DNA from: Ruminococcus sp.
GTDB lineage: Bacteria > Bacillota > Clostridia > Oscillospirales > Ruminococcaceae
Reading direction: 5' to 3'
Length of the DNA stretch: 39,598 nucleotides
Assembly: GCA_015066975.1 (NCBI GenBank)
Contig: SVNI01000010.1
Coordinates: forward strand, 1-39,598
The notes beneath the pieces were generated by a model. The model was not told the origin of the DNA. It saw only the letters and a list, made by a program, of their open reading frames with translations, and did not search any database. A program made the position numbers and the translations under genes. Each line of letters starts with the position of its first letter. Within the stretch, counting starts at the first letter, position 1. This document shows, one piece after another, positions 15,555 through 23,561 of the stretch.

Positions 15555-17792
15555 TTAAATCAATGACATCTGATTGGCTTCTTCCAGATTTTTTCCGGCT
15601 TTTCCGATTGCCGGAATATTCTGTACACGATACTTTTCCAGATGCGGAATGCGTTCCGATGTCGGAACTTCCGCAGAAATAACCTGCTGTCTGGTGCGGA
15701 GTGTCATCACCTGAATGCCCTGTGAGCTTCTGGTGGATTTTTCCGTGATGAGTTCCGTATTGATAAGAATTGCTTTGTTCGCATCCGAACGGAGCAGAAT
15801 ATCAGTATCTTCTGTCAGATACAGCATTGTCAGAACAGGGGACTTGTCCGAAAATGCCGCTGTCAGCTTTTTGCGGTTGGTTTTGGTCATGTAGGCCGAA
15901 AGCGGAATTTTCGAGATTTTGCCGTTCTCGAAGATGAATAATAGCTTTCCGGCATAATCTGTTGTAGCCGTCATGCCGATAATTTTTTCATCTTCCTCAA
16001 ATCCGAGCTTCACCGGAATGTAATCGCCTAGCAAGCTGGCTTTTCCATCATCAAATGCGCTTGCACGGACTTTGTAAACCTGTGCTTTATTGGTGAAGAA
16101 TAATAATTCTGTTTTATTGGTGGCTTCGGTCTGCTGAATGATGCAGTCTCCCTCTTTTACTTTCTGTTCACCGCTCATGCGCAGAGAAAGAGGCGTAATC
16201 TTCTTGAAATAGCCCTCTTTCGTGAGAAACAGATGTACAGGATAATCGGGCGTATCCTCTTCGACAGGTGCTTCATCCGCTTCGTTCACATAACAGAACA
16301 TAGTCTTTCTGGGCTGACTGTATTTCTTAGCTGTATCCTTCAGCTCCTTGATGATAATTTTTCTGATTCTGTCCGGATTGGCAAGAATATTTTCCATATC
16401 GGCGATTTCGTCTTTCAGCTTATCCACATCAGAAATCTTGTTCAGGATATATTCTCTGTTCAGATGGCGGAGCTTGATTTCAGCCACATATTCCGCCTGA
16501 ATTTCATCCAGCGCGAAACCTTTTATCAGATTTTCAATCACCTGTGTTTCTTTGGCGGTTTCTCTGATAATCGCGATTGCTTTATCAATATCCAGCAGAA
16601 TCTTTTTCAGACCAAGCAGAAGATGCAGTCTTTCTTTTTTCTTATCCAAGTCGAATGAAACACGGCGTTTCACACATTCATGACGAAATGCTGTCCATTC
16701 TTTCAGAATTTCTCGGATACCCATGACTTTCGGTGTATTGCCGATTAAGATATTGAAATTACAGCCAAAACTGTCCTGAAGCGGAGTCAGCCGGAATAAT
16801 TTCTGCATGAGTTTTTCGGGGTCAGTATTTCTCTTGATGTCAATCGCCAGACGGAAGCCGTTCACGTCGATTTCATCACGGGCATAGGTGACTTCCCGGA
16901 GTTTTCCGGCTTTGCTGAGTTCGGTGATTTTATCCTTAATTGCTTCGAGAGTGGTAGTGTAAGGAATTTCCGTTACTTCGATACATCCGGCAGATTTGTC
17001 ATAACTCCATTTGGAACGGAGTTTCAGGCTTCCTCTGCCGGTTTCATAGACTTTCCGGAGTTCCGCTTCATCATAGAGCAGAAAACCTCCGCCGGGGAAG
17101 TCAGGGCCTTTCAGAGTAGATAAAATATCATGTTCCGGATTCTTGATTAATTCGATACAGGTTTCACAGAGTTCCGCCAGATTGAACGGACAGATATTGC
17201 TTGCCATAGATACAGCAATACCCATATTCGCATTGACCAGAATCGACGGGAATGTCGCCGGAAGCAAGGAGGGTTCGAGCATAGTGTTATCATAATTGGG
17301 GATGAAATCGACAGTTTCCTTGTCGATTTCGCTGAACAAAGCCTCACAGATGGGCGACAGCTTGACTTCTGTATATCTGGATGCCGCAAAGGCCATATCT
17401 CTGGAATAATGTTTTCCGAAGTTGCCTTTGGAATCGACATACGGATGCAGAAGGCATTCATTCGCACGTGTCAGGCGAACCATTGTTTCATAGATGGCCT
17501 GGTCGCCGTGCGGATTCAGGCGCATGGTCTGACCGACGACATTCGCGGATTTCGTTCTTGTGCCGTTCAGAAGCCCCATTTTATACATTGTATATAATAA
17601 CTTTCTGTGTGACGGCTTGAAACCGTCAATTTCCGGCAACGCTCTGGAGATGATAACGCTCATTGCATAGGGGAGATAATTCTTTTCGAGCGTATCAGTG
17701 ATTTCCTCCTCCTGCGTGATGCCGGCATTCTCAAACCATGCATCGAGCATGGGCTTTGGTCTAGCGGACGGAACTGCTTTTTTTCTTGCCAT
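15555..17792 (-). CDS. parC: Type IIA DNA topoisomerase subunit A (ParC/GyrA family)
   Basis: The 745-residue product contains the breakage-reunion domain: YAMSVIISRALPEIDGFKPSHRKLLY, NVVGQTMRLNPHGD, and AASRYTEVKL with the presumed catalytic Tyr140 next to Arg139. A coiled-coil tower follows (about 380-470), then a C-terminal part with the repeated strands of the DNA-wrapping beta-pinwheel (for example YPVHLFLTKEGYFKKITP and STRSSQGIQVMTL). It lacks a GyrA-box (QRRGGKG), and its length and GNFGKHYSRD motif fit the topoisomerase IV-like A subunits of Clostridia more than gyrase. It needs a ParE/GyrB partner, which is not in the window. A promoter (17832-17860) precedes the gene. The gyrA/parC distinction is not certain by eye. 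Confidence 0.9.
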   Translation of the reverse strand: MARKKAVPSARPKPMLDAWFENAGITQEEEITDTLEKNYLPYAMSVIISRALPEIDGFKPSHRKLLYTMYKMGLLNGTRTKSANVVGQTMRLNPHGDQAIYETMVRLTRANECLLHPYVDSKGNFGKHYSRDMAFAASRYTEVKLSPICEALFSEIDKETVDFIPNYDNTMLEPSLLPATFPSILVNANMGIAVSMASNICPFNLAELCETCIELIKNPEHDILSTLKGPDFPGGGFLLYDEAELRKVYETGRGSLKLRSKWSYDKSAGCIEVTEIPYTTTLEAIKDKITELSKAGKLREVTYARDEIDVNGFRLAIDIKRNTDPEKLMQKLFRLTPLQDSFGCNFNILIGNTPKVMGIREILKEWTAFRHECVKRRVSFDLDKKKERLHLLLGLKKILLDIDKAIAIIRETAKETQVIENLIKGFALDEIQAEYVAEIKLRHLNREYILNKISDVDKLKDEIADMENILANPDRIRKIIIKELKDTAKKYSQPRKTMFCYVNEADEAPVEEDTPDYPVHLFLTKEGYFKKITPLSLRMSGEQKVKEGDCIIQQTEATNKTELLFFTNKAQVYKVRASAFDDGKASLLGDYIPVKLGFEEDEKIIGMTATTDYAGKLLFIFENGKISKIPLSAYMTKTNRKKLTAAFSDKSPVLTMLYLTEDTDILLRSDANKAILINTELITEKSTRSSQGIQVMTLRTRQQVISAEVPTSERIPHLEKYRVQNIPAIGKAGKNLEEANQMSLI

Positions 17793-17831
17793 GAATAATC
17801 CCTTTCTTTCGTAATTTTTTGTGACTTTATT

Positions 17832-17860
17832 ATCTTAACACATTTAAAAGGATTTGTCAA
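17832..17860 (-). promoter_or_regulatory. Sigma-A promoter of the topoisomerase gene
   Basis: On the minus strand TTGACA (17855-17860), 17 bases, TAAGAT (17832-17837), 39 bases before the ATG. Confidence 0.75.
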
Positions 17861-17872
17861 GCACAATTCCGG

Positions 17873-18286
17873 TTAATCTTTATGCAGATATTTTGAAAAC
17901 ACTCCGGAAATTACGACAGCACTTACCAGTATAACGGCAGAAAGCGGAATCCATACAAACCACAGTCCAAACCAGAAATCAATGTTCGGAAAGCCGTAAG
18001 ATGCTGTATACTCCGCATTGAACAATGCAAACAGCTTTTCATATACCTGAAACAAGTATGTCAGTATCAGAAATACCGGAAAACTCCAACAGGCGATTTT
18101 TGATTTTTCTTTCCGGTCGGAGGCTTCCGGCGCGTTCAGCAGAAAAAACAGCAGGAAAAAAGAAATCAGATAGGCAGAAATTGTCATCAGATGCCCGGTA
18201 ACAAATCCGATAATACTGCAAATTACCGGAAGCATTCCGGCTGTCAGACCGCAGAGAATATTTTTATCAGAAGTATCAAATTTCAT
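17873..18286 (-). CDS. Small four-helix membrane protein of unknown function
   Basis: The 137-residue product is almost all hydrophobic with about four membrane helices (near residues 10-28, 32-50, 65-85, 105-130) joined by short charged loops (NAPEASDRKEKSK after the second helix). No known family was recognised. AAGGAA lies seven to eight bases before the ATG. It sits between the topoisomerase promoter and the paralogue B gene; the 54-base gap on its upstream side is AT-rich and shows no convincing promoter, so it may be co-transcribed from upstream. Confidence 0.7.
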   Translation of the reverse strand: MKFDTSDKNILCGLTAGMLPVICSIIGFVTGHLMTISAYLISFFLLFFLLNAPEASDRKEKSKIACWSFPVFLILTYLFQVYEKLFALFNAEYTASYGFPNIDFWFGLWFVWIPLSAVILVSAVVISGVFSKYLHKD

Positions 18287-18340
18287 GATGATTCCTTTCA
18301 GTAAGAGATATAAAAAATTTTTATTTTCATCGTTGAGAGA

Positions 18341-18922
18341 TTATTTCAGACTATCATCAGTGAAATAATAACCGATAGCATCGGCAGTATTGCGGAAGAT
18401 ACTTGTTGTAATTTTCTTCTGTTCTGTGCTGTCCGGCAGATGAATTTCCTCCGGTGTGAGTTCATGCTTGGAATAGAGCACATATTCAAGATGATGATTT
18501 TCATCACATACGACGGCATACAAGCCGGAATAGTCGTGAAGTGTTTTCTGCATATATGCCTGAAAATCATCTTCCGGAGGTTTTTCCGAAAACTGATAAA
18601 TTCCGTTGATGTTACATTCTTTTTCTTCCTTATCGCAGATTATCTGATAGTTCTGCACTGTCTGAAAAATGGTATATGCAGTACCATTCAAAGCATAATA
18701 CTGATTGAGTCCGGCACTTTGATGTACTGCCAATATCAGAACCCAATACATCACCTGTCCGACAATGCCGTGAAACAGATAGAAAATTTTCACCCATAAC
18801 GGATTGAATGGCTGGCCTTTTTGTTCGGTCTGTTTTTTTCGTGATGTGTAAGAAAGCCAATATATCCCGTACCATAGCAGAGCACCGCCCAGAGAAAGCA
18901 GAACAGCAAGCAATAAAAACAT
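18341..18922 (-). CDS. Membrane-anchored protein of unknown function, paralogue B
   Basis: The 193-residue product has two hydrophobic segments (about 1-24 and 48-70) and an extracellular-type C-terminal domain. That domain aligns by eye with paralogues A and C: TAYTIFQTVQN, LYAVVCDEN, EYVLYSKHELTPEEIH, EQKKI and a final AIGYYF. Its ATG shares one base with the stop of the upstream radical SAM gene (TGATG), which implies translational coupling. Function unknown. Confidence 0.75.
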   Translation of the reverse strand: MFLLLAVLLSLGGALLWYGIYWLSYTSRKKQTEQKGQPFNPLWVKIFYLFHGIVGQVMYWVLILAVHQSAGLNQYYALNGTAYTIFQTVQNYQIICDKEEKECNINGIYQFSEKPPEDDFQAYMQKTLHDYSGLYAVVCDENHHLEYVLYSKHELTPEEIHLPDSTEQKKITTSIFRNTADAIGYYFTDDSLK

Positions 18923-19860
18923 CAGAATTCCCCTTTAAAAGCCTTTCCCTGCCATGAATCAAGCTGAACTTGTAATTTATCAATACCGCCGAGCGTTCTG
19001 ATTTTGTCCATACTCCACAGCGGAGCGAGAAGTTTTGCCTTTTCGCCGTCTCCGGTTACTCGTTCGATAACCGTTTCCGGAGGAAATAATTCCAGCTGTT
19101 TCACGACTGTGAAGATATAATCTTCCTGCTTCATAGGCGAATATTCGCCTGACTGATATAAATCCGCATATCTGGTATCTTTCAGAACGTGCAGAAGCTG
19201 AATTTTCACCGCCTGCGGTTTTAACTTTCCGAGTGTTTCGGCAGTCCGGAGCATATCAGAAAGATTCTCCTGATGCAGTCCGTTGATGATATGCAGACAA
19301 GTCCGGATATTTAATTTTTGCAGTTTCTGATAGCTTTCCAGAAATTCAGAAAATAAATATCCCCGTCCGAAAGCTTCTGCTGTCCGGTCGTGAACGGTCT
19401 GCAAGCCGAGTTCCACAGTCAGATAAGTTCTCTGATTCAAATCAGAAAGATAATCAAGAACAGCATCCGGAAGGCAGTCGGGTCTTGTACCTATCGAAAG
19501 GCCGATAATTCCGTTAAAAGCAATCGCCTGTTCAAAGAGATTCCGGAGATAATCAACAGGCGCATAAGTATTAGTATGTACCTGAAAATAGGCAATAGCT
19601 TCAGCATCAGGATTCTGTTTCCGGATTCTGGCAAGTTCGAGGGTTAATTGTTCCTGTAACGGCAAGGCTTTTGTGAAAGCACCGCTTCCGCCATCACAGA
19701 AGGCACAGCCAAGAGTTCCTTTTGTGCCGTCCAGATTCGGACAGGTGAATCCGCCGTTCAGGACGGCTTTATAGATTCTGTGCCCGAATCTGTGACGATT
19801 ATGATAGAAGAGAGTGTGGTAGCGTTTATTATCATCAGAATAGGGAAATTTATTTGACAT
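18922..19860 (-). CDS. Radical SAM protein, YhcC family
   Basis: The 312-residue product matches the YhcC/TIGR01212 type of radical SAM proteins: opening YSDDNKRYHTLFYHNRHRFG, and a cluster motif C40-X11-C52-X2-C55 (GCAFCDGG), longer than the usual CX3CX2C and characteristic of this family (and of Elp3). SAM-binding glycines follow, with IGLSIGTRPDCLPDAVLDYL, LTVELGLQTVHD and CLHIINGLHQEN. The reaction is not known for most of the family. The start overlaps the end of the DUF4173-type gene by 11 bases and the stop overlaps the start of paralogue B, so it is locked into this operon. Confidence 0.9.
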   Translation of the reverse strand: MSNKFPYSDDNKRYHTLFYHNRHRFGHRIYKAVLNGGFTCPNLDGTKGTLGCAFCDGGSGAFTKALPLQEQLTLELARIRKQNPDAEAIAYFQVHTNTYAPVDYLRNLFEQAIAFNGIIGLSIGTRPDCLPDAVLDYLSDLNQRTYLTVELGLQTVHDRTAEAFGRGYLFSEFLESYQKLQKLNIRTCLHIINGLHQENLSDMLRTAETLGKLKPQAVKIQLLHVLKDTRYADLYQSGEYSPMKQEDYIFTVVKQLELFPPETVIERVTGDGEKAKLLAPLWSMDKIRTLGGIDKLQVQLDSWQGKAFKGEF

Positions 19861-21424
19861 TGCAAATCAGCTCCCATGCGGAAAGGTTCAGAGTATCATA
19901 GAAATCATTCTGAATGCCTTGTTTTGTATTTTTCATGACTTCGGTGATGTCCATAGAGTCGGCATTGTATAGTCTGGTTAATTCGTCTGTAGAATAGAAA
20001 GACAGTCCGGCCCATGCATCATCGGACATTTTATGAATAACGGAAGTATCGAATTCTTTGAGATTTCCAGCAAGATACTGATTTGCATTGTAACGGGTAA
20101 TCCATTCATCAGGACGGGAGAAGACCAGAATTCCGAACATCACAGTAAAGGTGATATAAGCAATTTTTCCGATATTCAGCGAATATCTGAATTGTCTGAC
20201 AATCAGTACCATAAAGCCGATAACCAGCAGGAACATGAACCATGTAGTGTAGACTCTTAATCTGGTCATGCCGTAGTATCTGATATACAGGAACATTTTC
20301 GCGATAGCCGTTCCGGCTAAGAATAGTGAACAGAAACACAGGAATGCACTGTAGATTTTCAGCATCAGGGGCTTGACAGAACCTGTCATTCTTGCGAAAA
20401 ATCCGATTGCGCCGATAACAGCCAGATTGATAACGCATATCCAGCATAATTCAAAGAAGCCTTTTCTGGCATATTCGGCATAAGTGAAGCCTTCAGCGAG
20501 TGTTCCGGTAAATCCGCCTGTAAAGTACTGCATCTGCGAAATGAAGTAGAGCACATACAGCACGCAGATAGGAGTTACAGCAGTGTACAGCATCACATTA
20601 GGGATGAATCGGCATCCTTCGGCTTTTTTCTCGCAGGTTTCCTCATCCAGCAGAATGGTCTTATGCGTTGCGCTGAACATAGCACTGAAGATTCCGCATC
20701 CGATTAAAACGCCGAATAATAACTGAGGGACAAGAATCAGTAAATCTTCGGGAGGAATTTTCAGGAAGTTGCCGAGCAGAGAGGACATATTGTCATCTGC
20801 CTGACAGAGCAGGGAAGCGACAATGCAGGTTAAGGGCAGAGCAATCAGCAGACCGCCGAGAATGTATCCGGCATTTTTCCATGCGGTGTTGCCTTTGGAC
20901 TGCTTGACAGCATCAAAACATTTTCCGAATTCTGACAGAGGCATTGCCAGTGCAGAAAGTGGCAGTGCTTCCGGCAGAAACCGGAGAACGGTATTCAGGG
21001 AACTGCTTACGCCGAGCAGAAAAATTCCACTGTCGAGAATCAGGAACAGAGTCGTTAATATTTTCATTGTTTCGTTTGCGGTGATGAAATACGCACAGGA
21101 AAAAAGATACATTGTGATAATTACGAATTTTTCGGATTTTGTGAATGTTTTTCCAGAGCTTTTTACAAAGATAACTTCGACCGTAATCAGAAACCAGAAA
21201 AAGAGTGTCGTGAAAATGCCTGTTTCATGATAGAGTGTGAAACGGATAAACAGGAAACCGGCGAGCATCGCCAGAAAAGCGCAAATCTGCTCTGTTTTGG
21301 AGTAGTGAACTTCGGGTTTTGGCTGGACGGGAACGGCTTGCGGAGGTGCGTTCAGGATTCCCTGATAGTTCGGGTCGTAAAGATTCTGATACTCATTCTG
21401 ATTTGTCTGATTCTGTTCGTTCAT
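19850..21424 (-). CDS. DUF4173-type polytopic membrane protein
   Basis: The 524-residue product has a hydrophilic Asn/Gln-rich N-terminus (about 1-45), then about twelve membrane segments, and a soluble C-terminal tail (about 440-524). The segment FTYAEYARKGFFELCWICVINL and the later RYYGMTRLRVYTTWFMFLLV are the hallmarks I associate with the DUF4173/DUF4153 membrane proteins, whose function is unknown. The tail (TDELTRLYNADS) may be extracytoplasmic. It is flanked by paralogue C upstream (31-base gap) and overlaps the radical SAM gene downstream; the whole set reads as one transcript. Confidence 0.82.
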   Translation of the reverse strand: MNEQNQTNQNEYQNLYDPNYQGILNAPPQAVPVQPKPEVHYSKTEQICAFLAMLAGFLFIRFTLYHETGIFTTLFFWFLITVEVIFVKSSGKTFTKSEKFVIITMYLFSCAYFITANETMKILTTLFLILDSGIFLLGVSSSLNTVLRFLPEALPLSALAMPLSEFGKCFDAVKQSKGNTAWKNAGYILGGLLIALPLTCIVASLLCQADDNMSSLLGNFLKIPPEDLLILVPQLLFGVLIGCGIFSAMFSATHKTILLDEETCEKKAEGCRFIPNVMLYTAVTPICVLYVLYFISQMQYFTGGFTGTLAEGFTYAEYARKGFFELCWICVINLAVIGAIGFFARMTGSVKPLMLKIYSAFLCFCSLFLAGTAIAKMFLYIRYYGMTRLRVYTTWFMFLLVIGFMVLIVRQFRYSLNIGKIAYITFTVMFGILVFSRPDEWITRYNANQYLAGNLKEFDTSVIHKMSDDAWAGLSFYSTDELTRLYNADSMDITEVMKNTKQGIQNDFYDTLNLSAWELICNVK

Positions 21425-21455
21425 AACGGATAACCCCTTTCAGATAGAATTTGAT

Positions 21456-21980
21456 TTATGATGTTTCAGAAGGCGGATAATGTCCGACCGCACTTCCGCT
21501 GAACCGGAACAGTTTGGAGTAATAGTCCCTGATTTCCTCATCGGACATGGGCTGATAGCTGGTGATTTCCTTTTCGGAATAAAGGACGTATTCCGGAGGG
21601 AGATAGTTTGTTTCGTCTGCTATGGCAACGGCGCACCATTTGCCGGAAAATTCGGGATATTTTTCCTCTATGAGCATATCCAGTGCATCATCGGCAGAAC
21701 CGATTTTCCGGATTTGCGTTTTCAGGGGAGGTAGTTCCGGATTGCCGTCCGCAAGCATCTGATAAGAACAGCATACATCATAGAGGTTTCGGGCTTTATG
21801 ATTGACAGCCTCTTTCTTGTTGGCGGAGAGCCAGCGGAGTGTAGGAGAAATTAACATACATGTCCCGAACAGCAGGAAAATGATAGAGCCTGTCAGCAGA
21901 CCGAGCATAAATTTTTCAAACAGAGAAAGCTTCTTTTTGGGGGCATTCTGTTCAGCAGTATCGGGCTGTACTGTTTTCAT
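21456..21980 (-). CDS. Membrane-anchored protein of unknown function, paralogue C
   Basis: The 174-residue product has one strong membrane segment (about 25-49, FMLGLLTGSIIFLLFGTCML) after a basic cytoplasmic start, then an extracellular-type domain. It shares with paralogues A and B a helix after the membrane (HKARNLYDVCCSYQ), a CAVAIADETN strand, YVLYSEKEIT, DEEI and a closing AVGHYPP. It is the most diverged of the three. The ATG overlaps the stop of the small acidic protein gene by four bases (ATGA). Function unknown. Confidence 0.75.
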   Translation of the reverse strand: MKTVQPDTAEQNAPKKKLSLFEKFMLGLLTGSIIFLLFGTCMLISPTLRWLSANKKEAVNHKARNLYDVCCSYQMLADGNPELPPLKTQIRKIGSADDALDMLIEEKYPEFSGKWCAVAIADETNYLPPEYVLYSEKEITSYQPMSDEEIRDYYSKLFRFSGSAVGHYPPSETS

Positions 21981-22183
21981 GATAATGTTCCCTGTTCTTC
22001 TTCGTCATCGTCATCGAAATCGTCCTGCAAATCCGCGCTGACGTTCTGGCTCAGTACCTGATACTGTGCGACAGTACGAGAATTGAATTCTTTTAGGTGT
22101 CCGGAACTGGTAATATTTTCGGGGGAAAGGTTTCCGGTGCATAAGAGCGCAAACATCATCGCGGAAAAGATTGCTTTGTTCAT
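21977..22183 (-). CDS. Small secreted acidic protein, unknown function
   Basis: The 68-residue product has a signal-peptide-like start (MNKAIFSAMMFALLCTGN), a middle region with Ser/Asn/Gln, and a very acidic tail (DDFDDDDEEEQ). There is no lipobox around its single cysteine that fits well (LLCTG). AAAGGAG lies eight bases before the ATG, a good ribosome site. It overlaps paralogue C by four bases, so the two are probably made together. It resembles no family I recognise. Confidence 0.65.
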   Translation of the reverse strand: MNKAIFSAMMFALLCTGNLSPENITSSGHLKEFNSRTVAQYQVLSQNVSADLQDDFDDDDEEEQGTLS

Positions 22184-22240
22184 GATAAAAAACTCCTTTT
22201 AAAATATATTTTTCAGATATGCAAAATAGGTTTAGCATTT

Positions 22241-22633
22241 TCAATTTTTAGAAATTCTCTTTTTTCTGATACAAATTCCCAGATAGATGATTATCATTCC
22301 AGCGATATAGCATAGAATATCCATCCAGTTGAAACTTGTGCCGATGATAATTCTCATCACACTGCCTTTTTCAAATCCAAGCAAATCACAGATATGAAAA
22401 TACTGGGCGATTTCAAACGCAAATCCGACACAGCACATCAGAAACGGCATCAGCCGGGGGAGGACTTTCAGAAAAATCCGGACTAAACAGTATATCAAAG
22501 GGATAATCAGCATATCTCCGCCGGAATCCCTCAGCCATGAGGGAGACGGCACAAAGACAGCAATCATGAATTCTATAATAAATAAAATCGCTGACAAGAT
22601 AAGATAATACTTTCTTTCAGATTTCGTCTGCAT
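22241..22633 (-). CDS. DUF2809-type membrane protein
   Basis: The 130-residue product has four membrane segments and the DUF2809 pattern: LRDSGGDMLIIPLIYCLVR near the first loop, FAFEIAQYFHICDLLGF, and IIIGTSFNWMDILCYIAG. The family is VanZ-like in layout and of unknown function. The frame extends upstream to 22690, but ATG 22633 has AAGGAGG six bases upstream. It overlaps the HTH gene upstream by 17 bases, so it is translationally linked to the regulator. Confidence 0.82.
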   Translation of the reverse strand: MQTKSERKYYLILSAILFIIEFMIAVFVPSPSWLRDSGGDMLIIPLIYCLVRIFLKVLPRLMPFLMCCVGFAFEIAQYFHICDLLGFEKGSVMRIIIGTSFNWMDILCYIAGMIIIYLGICIRKKRISKN

Positions 22634-22844
22634 GAGAATCCTCCTTCCGGAATTCCAGAATATCTGCCGGCTGACAGTCAAGGACTTCACAGAGTTTTTC
22701 GAGTGTCGAAAACCGGATAGCTTTGGCTTTTCCAGTTTTCAGAATGGAAAGATTCGCCGGAGTGATTTCTATTTTTTTGGCCAAATCCCCGGAGGAAATT
22801 TTTCTTTTTGCCATCATGACATCCAGATTTACAATAATGGGCAT
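22617..22844 (-). CDS. Small HTH regulator (XRE/YozG type)
   Basis: The 75-residue product is a single Cro/C1-type helix-turn-helix: NLDVMMAKRKISSGDLAKKI, ITPANLSILKTGKAKAIRFS, LEKLCEVLDCQPADILEF. This is the YozG-like regulator type commonly paired with DUF2975 proteins. The frame is open upstream to 22916, but ATG 22844 begins the typical MPIIVNLD start and has GGAGGAG upstream. It is the middle gene of DUF2975-HTH-DUF2809, and the 19-base gap and overlap indicate one transcript. What it senses is unknown; the neighbouring membrane protein may transmit the signal. Confidence 0.88.
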   Translation of the reverse strand: MPIIVNLDVMMAKRKISSGDLAKKIEITPANLSILKTGKAKAIRFSTLEKLCEVLDCQPADILEFRKEDSHADEI

Positions 22845-22863
22845 AATAAAGCATCTCCTCCAA

Positions 22864-23325
22864 TCAGATAGTATAGTCATTTTCTTCCTGAATTTCCACC
22901 GCACGGACAAAGACATTTTTCAGCACACGCAGAACCAGTCCGAAGAATGCCGCCGCAAAGGCAACAAAGAAACCCAGAAATCTCCAGAAACCAAAAATTC
23001 CGAACGGAATCGCCACAAGCAGACAGCACCATGAAATATATCGCAGATGCTTGCAGTTCTCCGGCTTGAAAACTATATCATTCTTGATATTTTTCAAAAG
23101 CTTATGCAGATGATATAAACAAACCTCTCCGCATACTGCTGACAGATACAGACAGATGCTCAAAGGCCAAAAAACAGAACCTTCGATAATTCCTGTTCTG
23201 TCAGGAGAAACAATATCATACCAGCGAACCATGATGGGAACGCATAAGGCAAGGACGATAATCAATACAAATAAGACTCTTACTAATAAAATTGATAAAT
23301 TCAGGGATTTATCCTGATTCCACAT
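22864..23325 (-). CDS. DUF2975 family membrane protein
   Basis: The 153-residue product has four membrane helices and the DUF2975 layout: first helix ILLVRVLFVLIIVLALCVP, an amphipathic loop LHKLLKNIKNDIVFKPENCK between helices 2 and 3, and a final helix ending in LKNVFVRAVEIQEENDYTI. DUF2975 proteins are nearly always next to a small XRE regulator, as here, and are thought to be part of its sensory unit, though this is not proven. A clear sigma-A promoter lies upstream (23358-23386). Confidence 0.88.
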   Translation of the reverse strand: MWNQDKSLNLSILLVRVLFVLIIVLALCVPIMVRWYDIVSPDRTGIIEGSVFWPLSICLYLSAVCGEVCLYHLHKLLKNIKNDIVFKPENCKHLRYISWCCLLVAIPFGIFGFWRFLGFFVAFAAAFFGLVLRVLKNVFVRAVEIQEENDYTI

Positions 23326-23357
23326 GATACAGATACACCCTTTCCGGATTTTTCTAT

Positions 23358-23386
23358 ATTATAGCACAGGAATTATCATTTGTCAA
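23358..23386 (-). promoter_or_regulatory. Sigma-A promoter of the DUF2975-HTH-DUF2809 unit
   Basis: On the minus strand TTGACA (23381-23386), 17 bases, TATAAT (23358-23363): a consensus promoter 32 bases before the DUF2975 ATG. It may also feed the genes down to paralogue A because no terminator was seen between them. Confidence 0.88.
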
Positions 23387-23476
23387 GACTTTTTTATCGA
23401 AAAACAATAATTTTTTTCTGAATTTCAAAAATCTATCATAAAACAGGAAATTTTATACAAATCTTAACATATATTC

Positions 23477-23505
23477 TTGACAAATTCTCCAAAATATGCT
23501 ATACT
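23477..23505 (+). promoter_or_regulatory. Sigma-A promoter of pta
   Basis: TTGACA (23477-23482), 17 bases, TATACT (23500-23505), with TG one base before the -10 box (extended -10). It lies 56 bases before the pta ATG, divergent from the DUF2975 promoter. Confidence 0.88.
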
Positions 23506-23561
23506 GAAATTAATTCAGAGATATATTATCTGAAATTTTGATTTGAAAGGAAGTTTTTCCC

